Source: Citrobacter freundii
Lineage (GTDB): Bacteria; Bacteroidota; Bacteroidia; Chitinophagales; Chitinophagaceae
NCBI GenBank assembly: GCA_003243445.1
Contig: QFQQ01000005.1
Location: forward strand, 103,413-167,412
DNA: 64,000 nt
Direction of reading: 5' to 3'
In this document: piece by piece, positions 44,479-53,815 of the stretch
Layout of the letters: each line of letters opens with the position of its first letter
Numbering within the stretch: position 1 is the stretch's first letter
Position numbers and translations under genes: made by a program
The notes under the pieces: model-generated
What the model saw: the letters and a program-made list of their open reading frames with translations, nothing else
Told to the model about the DNA's origin: nothing
Databases searched by the model: none

Positions 44479-46155
44479 ATGAGAATAATTGCTCTTCCTT
44501 TTGTTTTTCTATGTTCATGTATCGCCGGCTGGTACAACAACAGCGAGCTGGTTGCCGCGCATTCAGTGAAGACCGGCAATCAGTTTGTGTATGATTACAC
44601 CAGCGAAGGAACGGGTTATAGCGATATTCAAATGCTTTACAATACCGACTCTGCCGTTAAAGCACAACCTTTCTTTTACAGGCATTCTTTACAAACAACA
44701 GCAGTGAATATTCATTGCCGGATAAGAAAAACAATCATCACTGCCGAAGAGGATAGCGTGCTCGTGTGCTTTGAAATTATACAACCTGATGTACGAATTG
44801 AGAGCAATTCCCTGCCGGTGGATGCCGGTATGATCACCAAAGAAATGGCCCTGCCGGTTTTTGCCAGTATGTCCATGACCGGAAATATATTTTCTGTTAA
44901 AACAGATACTGCAGTTTCATATTTGACTGCCGGTATTATAAAAAATATTTTAAGCAATACACAGGCTGTGATTATTAGCGGGAACAAAAGCTGGCAGGTA
45001 AAAGAAGAAGATATAAACGGCCGTTTTAAGGCGGGTTATGAGCTGCTTGATAAAAAAGCAGGTATGGTAGAATACCGCAAAACAAACCTCGGGTATGAAA
45101 AAATAAAATCGGCAAGACAGGGACAACGATTTCTGCCCGATAATAAAACGACCATTATTACCGACTCTTCCGGCGTAGTACAAAGAATAAGCACTTCAGA
45201 ATCGCTTATTACCCTGTTTGGCGCAGATACCATCGTTGCATCCGGTAGCAGTACAGAGTATACATTGATATCGGCAACTACTGTTGATCATCCAACGAAG
45301 CTGGTATATGCACGCCTGGAACGATCAGGAAGATACCTGAAGGCAACTGCATTAAGCGCCCCTATATCGGGTGAAGATATCAACCGGATGGTTTATAAAA
45401 ATACCCTTGCTGATGACAGTTTTGAAACGCTTACGGAAAAAATGAAAGCAGTGTCGGCCCGGGATAAACAATATGAAAGTGAACTGGTAAGAAAATTCAG
45501 GGCCCTGGCCTGGCTTTCAGAACCCGGTTGCAGTAAAATGGCGGCCCTTCTCAAAAAGGCAACGCCCGCATCTGATACTTTCAGGATCATAAGTAATGCG
45601 CTGGCTGCCGTGGAAACACCGTTTTCTGTAAATGAACTGGCAGCTGTGATCTCGGAACGAAGAAATGAAGAACCGGTGATGATCCAATTGTTACCGATCC
45701 TGGCTACAAGTCCTTCGCCAACTGCTAACGCAGCGGATGTCGTTCAGGAGCTGGCTTTTGCAGAAAGGGGAAATGCTTTTATCAGCTCAACAGCGCAACT
45801 CACATTAGGTGGTATGGTAAAGAGCCTCTCCGCTACTGATAGGAAAAAAGCAAATGAATTGATTGATATTATTACGGAGCGTATGAAGAATAGCCGGGAC
45901 ACGCTTCAGCAGTTACTTGTTTATGGTAATACAGGGTCCTACGGCTTGTTGCCGGTGTATTCTTTTTATATCAACGATCCAATGGTTTCGGATGAGATAA
46001 AGAAAGCGGCTGTTTTCGCTATGAGGTTGATCGATCATAAAGAAATACCGTCTTTACTGAAGCAATTATCTGTGAATAAAGACACGGTAATATCGAAAGC
46101 AGCGAATGAGACCATCTTATTCCGCGAGCAATATTTCCGGGAGAGATTTCAATAG
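44479..46155 (+). CDS. Exported protein resembling the vitellogenin/large lipid transfer protein N-terminal module
   Basis: 558 residues from ATG 44479, a signal or lipoprotein leader (MRIIALPFVFLCSCIAG); ATG 44455 would add 8 residues. Residues 20-290 are beta-rich and begin TGNQFVYDYTSEGTGYSD; later come VNIHCRIRKTIITAEEDSV and VLVCFEIIQPDVRIES. From about 300 the protein is helical: VRKFRALAWLSEPGCSKM, TFRIISNALAAVETPFSVNE, MIQLLPILATSPSPTANA, then STAQLTLGGMVKSL. A beta-barrel followed by a helical repeat with this text is what I would expect of an LLTP/vitellogenin N-terminal domain (PF01347). The match is by eye and could be a generic HEAT-like protein. It lies between two unusual exported genes. 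Confidence 0.45.
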   Translation: MRIIALPFVFLCSCIAGWYNNSELVAAHSVKTGNQFVYDYTSEGTGYSDIQMLYNTDSAVKAQPFFYRHSLQTTAVNIHCRIRKTIITAEEDSVLVCFEIIQPDVRIESNSLPVDAGMITKEMALPVFASMSMTGNIFSVKTDTAVSYLTAGIIKNILSNTQAVIISGNKSWQVKEEDINGRFKAGYELLDKKAGMVEYRKTNLGYEKIKSARQGQRFLPDNKTTIITDSSGVVQRISTSESLITLFGADTIVASGSSTEYTLISATTVDHPTKLVYARLERSGRYLKATALSAPISGEDINRMVYKNTLADDSFETLTEKMKAVSARDKQYESELVRKFRALAWLSEPGCSKMAALLKKATPASDTFRIISNALAAVETPFSVNELAAVISERRNEEPVMIQLLPILATSPSPTANAADVVQELAFAERGNAFISSTAQLTLGGMVKSLSATDRKKANELIDIITERMKNSRDTLQQLLVYGNTGSYGLLPVYSFYINDPMVSDEIKKAAVFAMRLIDHKEIPSLLKQLSVNKDTVISKAANETILFREQYFRERFQ

Positions 46156-46246
46156 CTTTTTTGAGAATGGTTTTCAATCGCCAAAATAAGAATGATGAAA
46201 AAGCAAAAAAAGATCATGATACTCACTCATACAAAAGCACCGCATT

Positions 46247-47950
46247 ATGAAACAACCTATACTCTTGCTTATCGCAGCTGTTACCACACTATACGGTACG
46301 GCGCAAAATAATATCGGCATTGGCACTACTGCTCCGGATGCTTCTTCCAAACTGGAAATAAATTCCAGCAATTCCGGTCTGCTGATACCCCGGCTTACAG
46401 CGGCACAGCGCATAGCCATCGCCAGCCCTGCGAATGGCTTACTGGTGTTTGATACGGATTCTGCTGCATTTGCCTACCGTACCGGTAGCAGCTGGCTTTT
46501 TCTGAAAGGCGGTGACACCAAAGCCAATGATTGGAGCACTACCGGCAATGCAGGCACTGATGCCGCCAGTTTCATTGGTACCGTCGATGCACAGCCGTTA
46601 CGATTCCGGACGAATAACGTGAATGCCGGTTGGGTAGACAGCACCAGTGCCAATACCAGCCTGGGGTTCAGGTCCCTTGATGCAGCCACAGGCACTGGCA
46701 ACACAGCTACGGGCTTCAGATCGTTATTTTCAAACGGCTCGGGATCTTACAATACGGCCAATGGGTTCAAGGCCCTTCAGGCTAACCAGGACGGTTCTTA
46801 CAATACAGCCAACGGCGTTTTCGCGTTAAATAATAACACTACCGGCGGCTCCAATACAGCCAGTGGCGTTAGTGCATTGTATAGTAACACCACCGGAAGC
46901 ACCAATACAGCTTACGGCGCATACGCATTGGCCAGCAACACTATTGGTAACCAAAATACTGCTAATGGGTACGAAGCGTTGGAACTCACTACCACTGGTA
47001 ATGTCAATACAGCTAATGGCGCATTCTCGATGGCATATAACACTACCGGGCGTAGTAATTCAGCCTTCGGAGGTTTCTCGTTATTCAAGAATACTTCAGG
47101 TAGCAATAATACTGCCATTGGAGATTCATCCCTCTTTAATAACACTACCGGTGTCTCCAATACTGCCAATGGTGCTTTCTCCCTTTACAGCAACACTACC
47201 GGCAACAGTAACACTGCATTCGGAACCAATTCGCTTCAAGCCATACTCATTGGGGACGGAAATACCGCAGTAGGATTTAACGCGCTTGGCATCAATAATT
47301 TTACTTCTCAACGTAACACGGCCATTGGCTTCAATGCAGGCGCTTATGCCAGTAATGGCAGTGATAATGTATTCGTGGGTTATGGCGCAGGCACACTGGG
47401 CGGAGGCCTGGAGAATGTTGTTGCCATTGGTCAGGGTAACCTCGTGCCAACTTCCAATACCGTGCGGCTTGGCAATACTTCTACCATCAGGTACCAGTGC
47501 TTTGTGGACTGGACCACTATAAGCGATGGCCGTTTTAAAAATGATATAAAAGAAGATGTGCCGGGATTGGCTTTTATCAATAAGCTAAGGCCGGTATCAT
47601 ACAAGCTTTCTGCAACCACGTTGGATAATTTTTTTCATCGCAATTATACCGGCAAAATAGATGAAGAGGCAAAAAAAATAAAAAGCAAAGGCCTCTATGA
47701 AAAAGAACAGATAACCTATACCGGTTTTATAGCACAGGAAGTGGAAGCCGCTGCCAAAGAACTGGGATTCGACTTCAGCGGTGTGGACACGCCTAAAAAT
47801 GAGAACGATACTTATGGGCTCCGTTATGCCGCATTTGTGGTGCCATTGGTAAAAGCGGTACAGGAGGAACAGCAACTCATCCAAAAACAGCAACAGCAGA
47901 TCGATGCACTTAAAAAAGAAATGCAGTTGCTGAAAGAAAAGATAAGATAG
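46247..47950 (+). CDS. Tail-fibre-like protein with 17-residue repeats and S74 auto-chaperone
   Basis: 567 residues. A signal peptide ends YGTAQ and is followed by a Bacteroidota-type N-terminal block (NIGIGTTAPDASSKLEI, GLLIPRLTAAQRIAI). Thirteen repeats of 17 residues with consensus NTAxGxxALxxNTTGxx (152-373) would form a YadA-head-like beta-solenoid and probably a trimer. The peptidase_S74 intramolecular chaperone starts at S426 (ISDGRFKNDIKE, then FINKLRPVSYKL) and ends in a coiled coil (QLIQKQQQQIDALKKEMQLL). In phage tail fibres S74 domains fold the trimer and cut themselves off before Ser. It is probably surface-exposed. The neighbouring T9SS gene follows 31 bp later. Confidence 0.85.
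   Translation: MKQPILLLIAAVTTLYGTAQNNIGIGTTAPDASSKLEINSSNSGLLIPRLTAAQRIAIASPANGLLVFDTDSAAFAYRTGSSWLFLKGGDTKANDWSTTGNAGTDAASFIGTVDAQPLRFRTNNVNAGWVDSTSANTSLGFRSLDAATGTGNTATGFRSLFSNGSGSYNTANGFKALQANQDGSYNTANGVFALNNNTTGGSNTASGVSALYSNTTGSTNTAYGAYALASNTIGNQNTANGYEALELTTTGNVNTANGAFSMAYNTTGRSNSAFGGFSLFKNTSGSNNTAIGDSSLFNNTTGVSNTANGAFSLYSNTTGNSNTAFGTNSLQAILIGDGNTAVGFNALGINNFTSQRNTAIGFNAGAYASNGSDNVFVGYGAGTLGGGLENVVAIGQGNLVPTSNTVRLGNTSTIRYQCFVDWTTISDGRFKNDIKEDVPGLAFINKLRPVSYKLSATTLDNFFHRNYTGKIDEEAKKIKSKGLYEKEQITYTGFIAQEVEAAAKELGFDFSGVDTPKNENDTYGLRYAAFVVPLVKAVQEEQQLIQKQQQQIDALKKEMQLLKEKIR
46700..47365 (+). repeat. 13 in-frame 51-bp coding repeats
   Basis: Degenerate 51-bp units (one is 54 bp) encode the 17-residue NTAxG repeats of the tail-fibre-like protein. 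Low base identity but conserved AAT/ACx-GCx codon starts suggest an old expansion. Confidence 0.8.
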
Positions 47951-47981
47951 CAGCATAGATACACCATCTAAAAAGCCAGGC

Positions 47982-49361
47982 ATGAAAAAATATGTATTTG
48001 CCATCCTGTTATTTTATTTATGCACAGGAATAAAGGCACAGTTATATGTGCAAAGCGGCGCTACGCTTTATGTCGGAAGCAACTTGACATTGCATAACGA
48101 GGACCTTATCCATTCGCCCGGCCCGGGGTCTGCCATTTCATTTGTTTCCGGCAGCAACTTATTATTTACCGGCAATGCCGATAATAGTATAAACGGCAAT
48201 ATTGATCTGTTGAATCTTGAGATTGCCAAAAGCGGTACACATCAGGTAAGGCTGCAGGGGTATAACGGAGAATTGAGAGGACAGATAGTTTTTACATCAG
48301 GATTGTTCAACCTGAATGATCAAACGCTTCGCCTCGGCAGCATCGGCCGGCTGCTAAATGAAAATGAGAACAGCCGAATCATAAGCTCCCCGGGTGGTAA
48401 AATACAGGCCATTGTAACGCTGGATCATCCTACGGATGTTAACCCCGGAAATCTTGGCGCTGTTATTACCTCCGGTAAAAACCTGGGAGAAGTGGTCATT
48501 ACCCGGAGCTATGCAGACGCATATCCCGTACCGGCAAATTCCATCAACCGTTATTACTCCATCAGCTTTACTGATCCTTCAAATGATAACAACCTCGATG
48601 CGACCCTGCGGCTTTCGTATTTCGATGCTGAGTTGAACAGCGCCGATGAAACAAAACTAGTACACTGGAAACGTGAAGATCTCTCCGGTACCTGGATACA
48701 ACAAGGTCCCGCGGGAAACATCATAAGGAATACAAATGAAGACTGGGTACAACTTACCGGTATAGACAGCCTATCCAACTGGACGCTGGCAGAAGCATCC
48801 GTTGCATTACCTGTAGAGTTTACTTTTTTCAAGGTGGCTTGTGATGGCAATGCCGCAGTGCTGAACTGGCAAACTGCCACCGAAATAAATACAGATCATT
48901 TTGAAGTGCAACGCAGCGTGAACGGTGCAGACTGGACAACGATTGCCAGTCAAAGGGCAGCAGGACAAAGCAGCGCACTACTGGATTACAGCTATACCGA
49001 CCGTACACAGGTTTCTTCTGCCCACGTATTCTACCGGATCCTTTCAGTGGATACAGACGGACAGAAAAAATATAGTGCCGTCAGCAGTACTGCCTGTAGC
49101 AGCACGGAGATCTGGCAGGTCTGGCCCAATCCTGTACGGCAGCAATTGTATATAAGCATTACGGCAGAGGGCGCGTACAAAACATCCATGCGGTTGTTTG
49201 ACAGCAAAGGAGCGCTTGCACGCAGCTGGCAGAGGGACTTGTCACGTGGCTTCAACCAGATCACGCTGGATATGCAGGGTTTACCGGCAGGTATCTACCA
49301 TTTGCTGCTGAGCCGGTACAATGAGAGAGAACCGAAAATCGTACAAATTATAAAGCAGTAA
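47982..49361 (+). CDS. Type IX secretion substrate with C-terminal sorting domain
   Basis: 459 residues with a signal peptide (MKKYVFAILLFYLCTGIKAQ). The N-terminal half is beta-rich, with YVQSGATLYVGSNLTLHNED, FTSGLFNLNDQTLRLGSIG and VNPGNLGAVITSGKNLGEVV, a pattern of exported repeats. A middle domain has LPVEFTFFKVACDGNAAVLN followed by WQTATEINTDHFEVQRS, a fibronectin III-like segment typical before sorting domains. The C-terminal ~80 residues (VWPNPVRQQLYISIT ... GLPAGIYHLLLSRYN) are a type A T9SS sorting domain. It should be exported through the T9SS and left on the cell surface. It is 14 bp upstream of the AAA+ gene. Confidence 0.9.
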   Translation: MKKYVFAILLFYLCTGIKAQLYVQSGATLYVGSNLTLHNEDLIHSPGPGSAISFVSGSNLLFTGNADNSINGNIDLLNLEIAKSGTHQVRLQGYNGELRGQIVFTSGLFNLNDQTLRLGSIGRLLNENENSRIISSPGGKIQAIVTLDHPTDVNPGNLGAVITSGKNLGEVVITRSYADAYPVPANSINRYYSISFTDPSNDNNLDATLRLSYFDAELNSADETKLVHWKREDLSGTWIQQGPAGNIIRNTNEDWVQLTGIDSLSNWTLAEASVALPVEFTFFKVACDGNAAVLNWQTATEINTDHFEVQRSVNGADWTTIASQRAAGQSSALLDYSYTDRTQVSSAHVFYRILSVDTDGQKKYSAVSSTACSSTEIWQVWPNPVRQQLYISITAEGAYKTSMRLFDSKGALARSWQRDLSRGFNQITLDMQGLPAGIYHLLLSRYNEREPKIVQIIKQ

Positions 49362-49375
49362 TTACGAAGTATACT

Positions 49376-52003
49376 ATGGCAACAGACTCAAACGATACAG
49401 CCGTAAATAAGCAGGCTGCCTGTATGGTAAAAGATATCCGCTTTTTTGCCGACCCGGTTTTTCTGAATCATAAAGCATCCGCCAATAAATACCGCACAAG
49501 ATTTGAAGAAACCGAACTGAAATACCTGTACTGGGATATTGAACTGATCAACCTGTTCTATAAAAAACAAAACAACAGTGTTACTTTCCGGCTTCGCTGC
49601 ATTGCCCTTACGACAGGGCAGGAAATGTATTCGCAGGAGCAAACAGTAAATTTCCTTTCCAGTGAATTTTCCCGGACCGCCAATTACTCATGGGGGATTG
49701 AAGCCGGAGGTTACTGGAAAGCCGATCAGTATCTATGGGATCTGTCGATGAATGGCAATACGGAACTTTCCAAAACCATCATCATTGACAAGATGGGGAG
49801 GGTTACAGCGGAAAGCAATCCTTATTTTGATGTAGTGGAAACAAAACTTTTTCCCGCTTATGCAGACTACCGCGAAACGGTGGATGGTTTCCGTTATCTC
49901 ACACAATTTAACCTGGCTGAGACTGAATATATCGGTATAGAACTAAGTCTCAACAGAAAATTCACCGCCAGTAAAAATCTTGAGTTTGTTGTAACCATTA
50001 TTGAAACATCATCAGGTCTTAGCTATTTATCCCAAAGCTTTGAGATAGCTTATGAAAGTACTTCAGCACCTTCTGCTGCATACGCCCGGTTCCGGCATGG
50101 TTTTGCAAAAAACAGTTTTTGGGTGAATGGCACTTATCTTTTTTATGTCAGTTTCATGAATATAACTGTTGCTGCGGGGCAGTTTGCCATAGGCAATGAA
50201 GAGATAGCAGGCACAGTGCAAGCCCCCGACAGAACGGCGATAAAGATCTCCGCAAGAGCACCTGTTGCGAAGCAGGATATCTCTGCAGGAGCGGCGCTTG
50301 CGCGGCTGGACGAACTGACTGGTATGACAGCCTTGAAAAAAGCCATACGCGAGAATATAGAATACATGCAGTTCAACAAGCTACGGATGGACAAAGGCTT
50401 TCTGGACGACAGCGGGACCAACCTGCACAGCATTTTCACCGGCAATCCCGGCACGGGTAAGACCACCGTTGCGCATCTCCTGGGAGAAATTTATAAAGCG
50501 ATGGGACTGCTTAGTAAGGGGCATGTTATTGACGTAACAAGAACCGATCTTATCGGTGAATATATCGGGCAAACGGCGCCAAAGACAAAAGCCATGATTG
50601 AAAAAGCAAGAGGCGGCATCTTGTTTATCGATGAAATATATTCATTGGTAAGAGAAGGAAGTAAAAATGATTTTGGCGCCGAAGCAGTGGAAATATTACT
50701 GGTGGAGATGAGCAATGGTAAAGGTGATATTGCCATCGTAGGAGCGGGCTATCCTGCTGAAGTGGAATTGTTTCTTGATTCCAATCCGGGATTAAGATCA
50801 AGATTTGGCCGGTGCTTTCATTTTGAAGATTATATGCCAGATGAACTGATGGAGATTTCCAACAGGGCATTAAAAATAGAACAGGTCACGATCAGTGACG
50901 ACGCAAAGATCGAACTGGAAAAAAAGTTCACAGAATTGTACCGCAACAGGGATAATGATTTCGGTAATGCCCGGCTTGCATTTTCCATTATCGATGAAGC
51001 CAAAAAGAATATGGGCATACGCCTGATGAAGCTGAATGATCTGAATGGTCTTTCTTCAGACGACTTAAGCAGGATAGAACGGGAAGATCTGCTGAAAGTA
51101 TTTGAGGATGACGATGCAAAAACCCTACGCCTGTCCGTGAATAAGGACGAACTGAATGCGGCCTTGCAGGAACTGGACGGGATGGTTGGCTTACAGTCGA
51201 TAAAACAGGAGATAAGAGACAGAATAAACCTGGTTCAGTTTTATGCCGAAACAGGCAAGAATACACTCAATAAATTTTCATTGCATGCCATACTCACCGG
51301 CAATCCCGGTACGGGGAAAACCACACTGGCGAGATTACTTGGAAAGACCTATAAGGCGCTTGGTCTGCTGGAACGCGGCCACGTAGTAGAGGTTGACCGC
51401 CAGAATTTAGTAGCTGGTTATATCGGCCAGACTGCATTGAAAACGGCAGAAGCTATTAACAAAGCCATGGGTGGTGTTCTTTTCATCGATGAAGCGTATT
51501 CGCTTTCCGGTACCGGCGATAATGATTTTGGCCGCGAAGCCATAGAAACATTATTGAAAATGATGGAAGATCACCGGGGTAAATTTGCAGTCATTGCTGC
51601 CGGTTACACAGATAATATGAATGAGTTTGTTCACTCCAATCCCGGCTTGCAGTCCCGCTTTGATGCCACTTATAATTTACCCGATTATACATACCAGGAA
51701 TTATTGCAGATCGCACAAAATCTGCTGGCCTCGCAGGAACTGGTATTGCAGACAGATGCCTTGCAATACCTGTCAGGCTATCTGGACCAGGCGTATGAAA
51801 ACCGCGATAAATTTTTCGGCAATGCCCGTTTTGTAAGGCAGGCCGTTGAAACGATCGTGACCAGGCAGAATCTGCGTATGGCGGCTTTACCTTCCACAAA
51901 GCGAACGCCGGAAATGATGAAACAGGTTTTATTGGAAGATGTGCAAACATTACAGGTGAAGGCAAATCCTGTACGGCAAACTATCGGGTTTAAAACACAT
52001 TGA
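49376..52003 (+). CDS. Twin AAA+ ATPase (CbxX/CfqX type) with two N-terminal beta-sandwich domains
   Basis: 875 residues, no signal peptide. Residues 1-280 hold two similar beta-sandwich modules, each ending in a strand like NSFWVNGTYLFYVSF or YWKADQYLWDLSMNG; I read this as a tandem duplication. AAA domain 1 has Walker A GNPGTGKTT at 356-364 (K362) and Walker B ILFIDE with D419-E420. AAA domain 2 has K648 and VLFIDE with D705-E706, so both sites look active. CbxX/CfqX ATPases remodel protein complexes (Rubisco activation, ESX secretion EccA). Here it would be the energy-using cytoplasmic partner of an exported-protein cluster. The ligand of the N-terminal domains is unknown. Confidence 0.9.
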   Translation: MATDSNDTAVNKQAACMVKDIRFFADPVFLNHKASANKYRTRFEETELKYLYWDIELINLFYKKQNNSVTFRLRCIALTTGQEMYSQEQTVNFLSSEFSRTANYSWGIEAGGYWKADQYLWDLSMNGNTELSKTIIIDKMGRVTAESNPYFDVVETKLFPAYADYRETVDGFRYLTQFNLAETEYIGIELSLNRKFTASKNLEFVVTIIETSSGLSYLSQSFEIAYESTSAPSAAYARFRHGFAKNSFWVNGTYLFYVSFMNITVAAGQFAIGNEEIAGTVQAPDRTAIKISARAPVAKQDISAGAALARLDELTGMTALKKAIRENIEYMQFNKLRMDKGFLDDSGTNLHSIFTGNPGTGKTTVAHLLGEIYKAMGLLSKGHVIDVTRTDLIGEYIGQTAPKTKAMIEKARGGILFIDEIYSLVREGSKNDFGAEAVEILLVEMSNGKGDIAIVGAGYPAEVELFLDSNPGLRSRFGRCFHFEDYMPDELMEISNRALKIEQVTISDDAKIELEKKFTELYRNRDNDFGNARLAFSIIDEAKKNMGIRLMKLNDLNGLSSDDLSRIEREDLLKVFEDDDAKTLRLSVNKDELNAALQELDGMVGLQSIKQEIRDRINLVQFYAETGKNTLNKFSLHAILTGNPGTGKTTLARLLGKTYKALGLLERGHVVEVDRQNLVAGYIGQTALKTAEAINKAMGGVLFIDEAYSLSGTGDNDFGREAIETLLKMMEDHRGKFAVIAAGYTDNMNEFVHSNPGLQSRFDATYNLPDYTYQELLQIAQNLLASQELVLQTDALQYLSGYLDQAYENRDKFFGNARFVRQAVETIVTRQNLRMAALPSTKRTPEMMKQVLLEDVQTLQVKANPVRQTIGFKTH

Positions 52004-52040
52004 CTTATTTTTTTAACATGACCACTCAAAACAATTTCAG

Positions 52041-52472
52041 ATGAAATACATTCCCACCTTACTGACAGAATATTTTACCAAAGGCTATAATATTAAACTG
52101 ATCAATGAAACAACCTATGCCTGGGATTATCCCCTGGCTTACGGCGATGGCAGCAACCGTTTTCAATATGTATACCTGGGTGAAATAACTGAAAGGGAAA
52201 AGGATCATCTTTTTATACGCAGCTTTATTGCCGACTTTAGCGACAAGCTTAATGCCATGCAGTTGTTGCGGGAAGCTGAATTCAACAGCCTGAGCTGTGT
52301 TTGCCTGAAACCTTACACAAAAGATGGCAGGCAGGTGGAAGGGCTATATGTACAGAGTATTTTGCCGGCATTACTTGCAATGCAAAACAAGGAAGTGTTT
52401 ATTGATGTGGTACACGAAGTAGCTAACCGTGCTGATGCTATTGAAAAAAAATACCTGGCGGTAGATAACTGA
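52041..52472 (+). CDS. Small cytoplasmic protein of unknown function
   Basis: 143 residues without signal peptide or hydrophobic segment. Alpha/beta text such as YDYPLAYGDGSNRFQYVYLG (read here as WDYPLAYGDGSNRFQYVYL), IYIRSF-like KDHLFIRSFIADFSDK and LSCVCLKPYTKDGRQVEGLY suggests a T3SS-chaperone/YbjN-like fold, though I do not recognise the family. It follows the AAA+ ATPase gene by 37 bp and precedes a membrane protein by 68 bp, so it is probably co-expressed. A chaperone or adaptor role for the ATPase is conceivable but rests only on position and length. Confidence 0.6.
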   Translation: MKYIPTLLTEYFTKGYNIKLINETTYAWDYPLAYGDGSNRFQYVYLGEITEREKDHLFIRSFIADFSDKLNAMQLLREAEFNSLSCVCLKPYTKDGRQVEGLYVQSILPALLAMQNKEVFIDVVHEVANRADAIEKKYLAVDN

Positions 52473-52540
52473 TACAGTCTGGGGTTATGACAATAAATGG
52501 TGTCCAGGAGATCACAGTAATAACATCCACAAGTAATAGC

Positions 52541-52987
52541 ATGGCTCTATTAAAATCAATTGGCCGCATTTTCCTGTCGTATCTGCTGTGGATCGTGCTG
52601 ATAGATATTGGCGGTGCGTTGTTGGTAACTATTCTTCCCGGACCGGATAGTTATACATTCAGCGGCCATGCAGGCTATGGAAGTATTGCGCTTTATTATG
52701 TTGTATGGATGGTTGCCGGCTGTCTTGCCGGGGCCTTTTTCACCATTAGCTTTAAGACAGGAAATGAGAAGGATCTGCCGCAACCAAAACCCATCCTCAT
52801 CTTTATTATTGCGCTGCTTCTATCCGCAGCACTCATTTGTTTTTTTTACTCGGTTGGCGAAATGGCCCGGCCTGACCGGGACTATAGCGGGAATTATTAT
52901 GTGCCTGGTAACCGGTATATGACATATACATTCTTCAGTTCTTTTCTGCTGATAACGTTCCTGTTGTTGAACGATAAAAAGAGTTAG
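52541..52987 (+). CDS. Small integral membrane protein of unknown function
   Basis: 148 residues from ATG 52541 (ATG 52487 would add 18 polar residues). Four hydrophobic segments: IFLSYLLWIVLIDIGGALLV, ALYYVVWMVAGCLAGAFF, ILIFIIALLLSAALICFFYS and FFSSFLLITFLLLN. No motif is recognised. It is the last gene of the one-direction cluster that begins at 40715; the next gene, an ECF sigma factor, starts 222 bp later. It may anchor the cytoplasmic ATPase or its small partner at the membrane, which is conjecture from position. Confidence 0.6.
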   Translation: MALLKSIGRIFLSYLLWIVLIDIGGALLVTILPGPDSYTFSGHAGYGSIALYYVVWMVAGCLAGAFFTISFKTGNEKDLPQPKPILIFIIALLLSAALICFFYSVGEMARPDRDYSGNYYVPGNRYMTYTFFSSFLLITFLLLNDKKS

Positions 52988-53209
52988 GCAGCCGCCGTAT
53001 CTCTTCGACCGGATTTCCGGGGAAACAAAATGCATGTGAAGCAAGGTTCGGCGAGGACTCCGGTGCCTGATGTCTTTGCGTGACATTCCAATATTACACG
53101 CCGGTATGCTGCCCGGCTCCGCCGGTTTTATCTTCACCCAAAATCGTATATTGCGTCCTAAGCCCATTATCCGACGAAAATTGTATTATTCAGTTTTCAA
53201 AAAGGACGG

Positions 53210-53815
53210 TTGACAGACTACATCAATTATACAGATCACGAACTGCTGAAAGAGCTGAGAATGGATAGCCAGTCAGCATTTGCAGAACTTTACCGGCGTT
53301 ATCAACCGAAGCTCCACTTTTTTATACTCCGCCTCACCAAATCGCGCCAGCTTACTGAAGATGCATTACAGGACGTCTTTTTGAAATTATGGTTTTCCCG
53401 GAAAGATGAACAGCCCATTACCGATCTCAACGCCTGGCTGTTCCGCGTAGCCCGCAATCACGTGATCAATAGCTTGAAACGGATGGCCGGAGAAACCCTG
53501 ATGCTGGCCGAGATCGCCCGCGAAATGAGCCCCGGCAGCAAAGCCACCGAGCAACTGCTCAGTTACCGGGATGCCAGCAGGGTGCTGAACGAAGCCATTT
53601 CGGAATTACCACCCCAACAAAAAACCGTCTTGCTGCTGAGCAGGGAAGAAGGACTTTCCTATGAGCAGATCGCTGCGCAAATGCAGCTTTCCCCGCTGAC
53701 CGTGAAGAAACACGCCGCACTGGCCCTTCAGTTCCTGCGGAAGAAGATCAGTGCGAAATACGGGCTGACAGGGCTTCTGCTTGCTTCCGTCACTTTCATC
53801 ATCGGAAATAAATAA
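53210..53815 (+). CDS. ECF sigma factor, FecI type
   Basis: 201 residues from a TTG at 53210 (AAAGGA sits upstream; no in-frame ATG gives the full region 2). Sigma-70 region 2 is AFAELYRRYQPKLHFFILRL and DALQDVFLKLWFSRK, followed by LNAWLFRVARNHVINSLKR. Region 4 is LSREEGLSYEQIAAQMQLSP then LTVKKHAALALQFLRKK. In Bacteroidota these are released by a FecR anti-sigma factor when a TonB transporter with an STN domain binds substrate. FecR, STN-SusC and SusD genes follow in that order, so it probably directs transcription of this unit. Confidence 0.9.
   Translation: MTDYINYTDHELLKELRMDSQSAFAELYRRYQPKLHFFILRLTKSRQLTEDALQDVFLKLWFSRKDEQPITDLNAWLFRVARNHVINSLKRMAGETLMLAEIAREMSPGSKATEQLLSYRDASRVLNEAISELPPQQKTVLLLSREEGLSYEQIAAQMQLSPLTVKKHAALALQFLRKKISAKYGLTGLLLASVTFIIGNK

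Noticed and set aside
46247..47950. Prophage tail-fibre module
   Set aside because: The fibre-like gene has a signal peptide and Bacteroidota N-terminal block, and no other phage gene is seen nearby.
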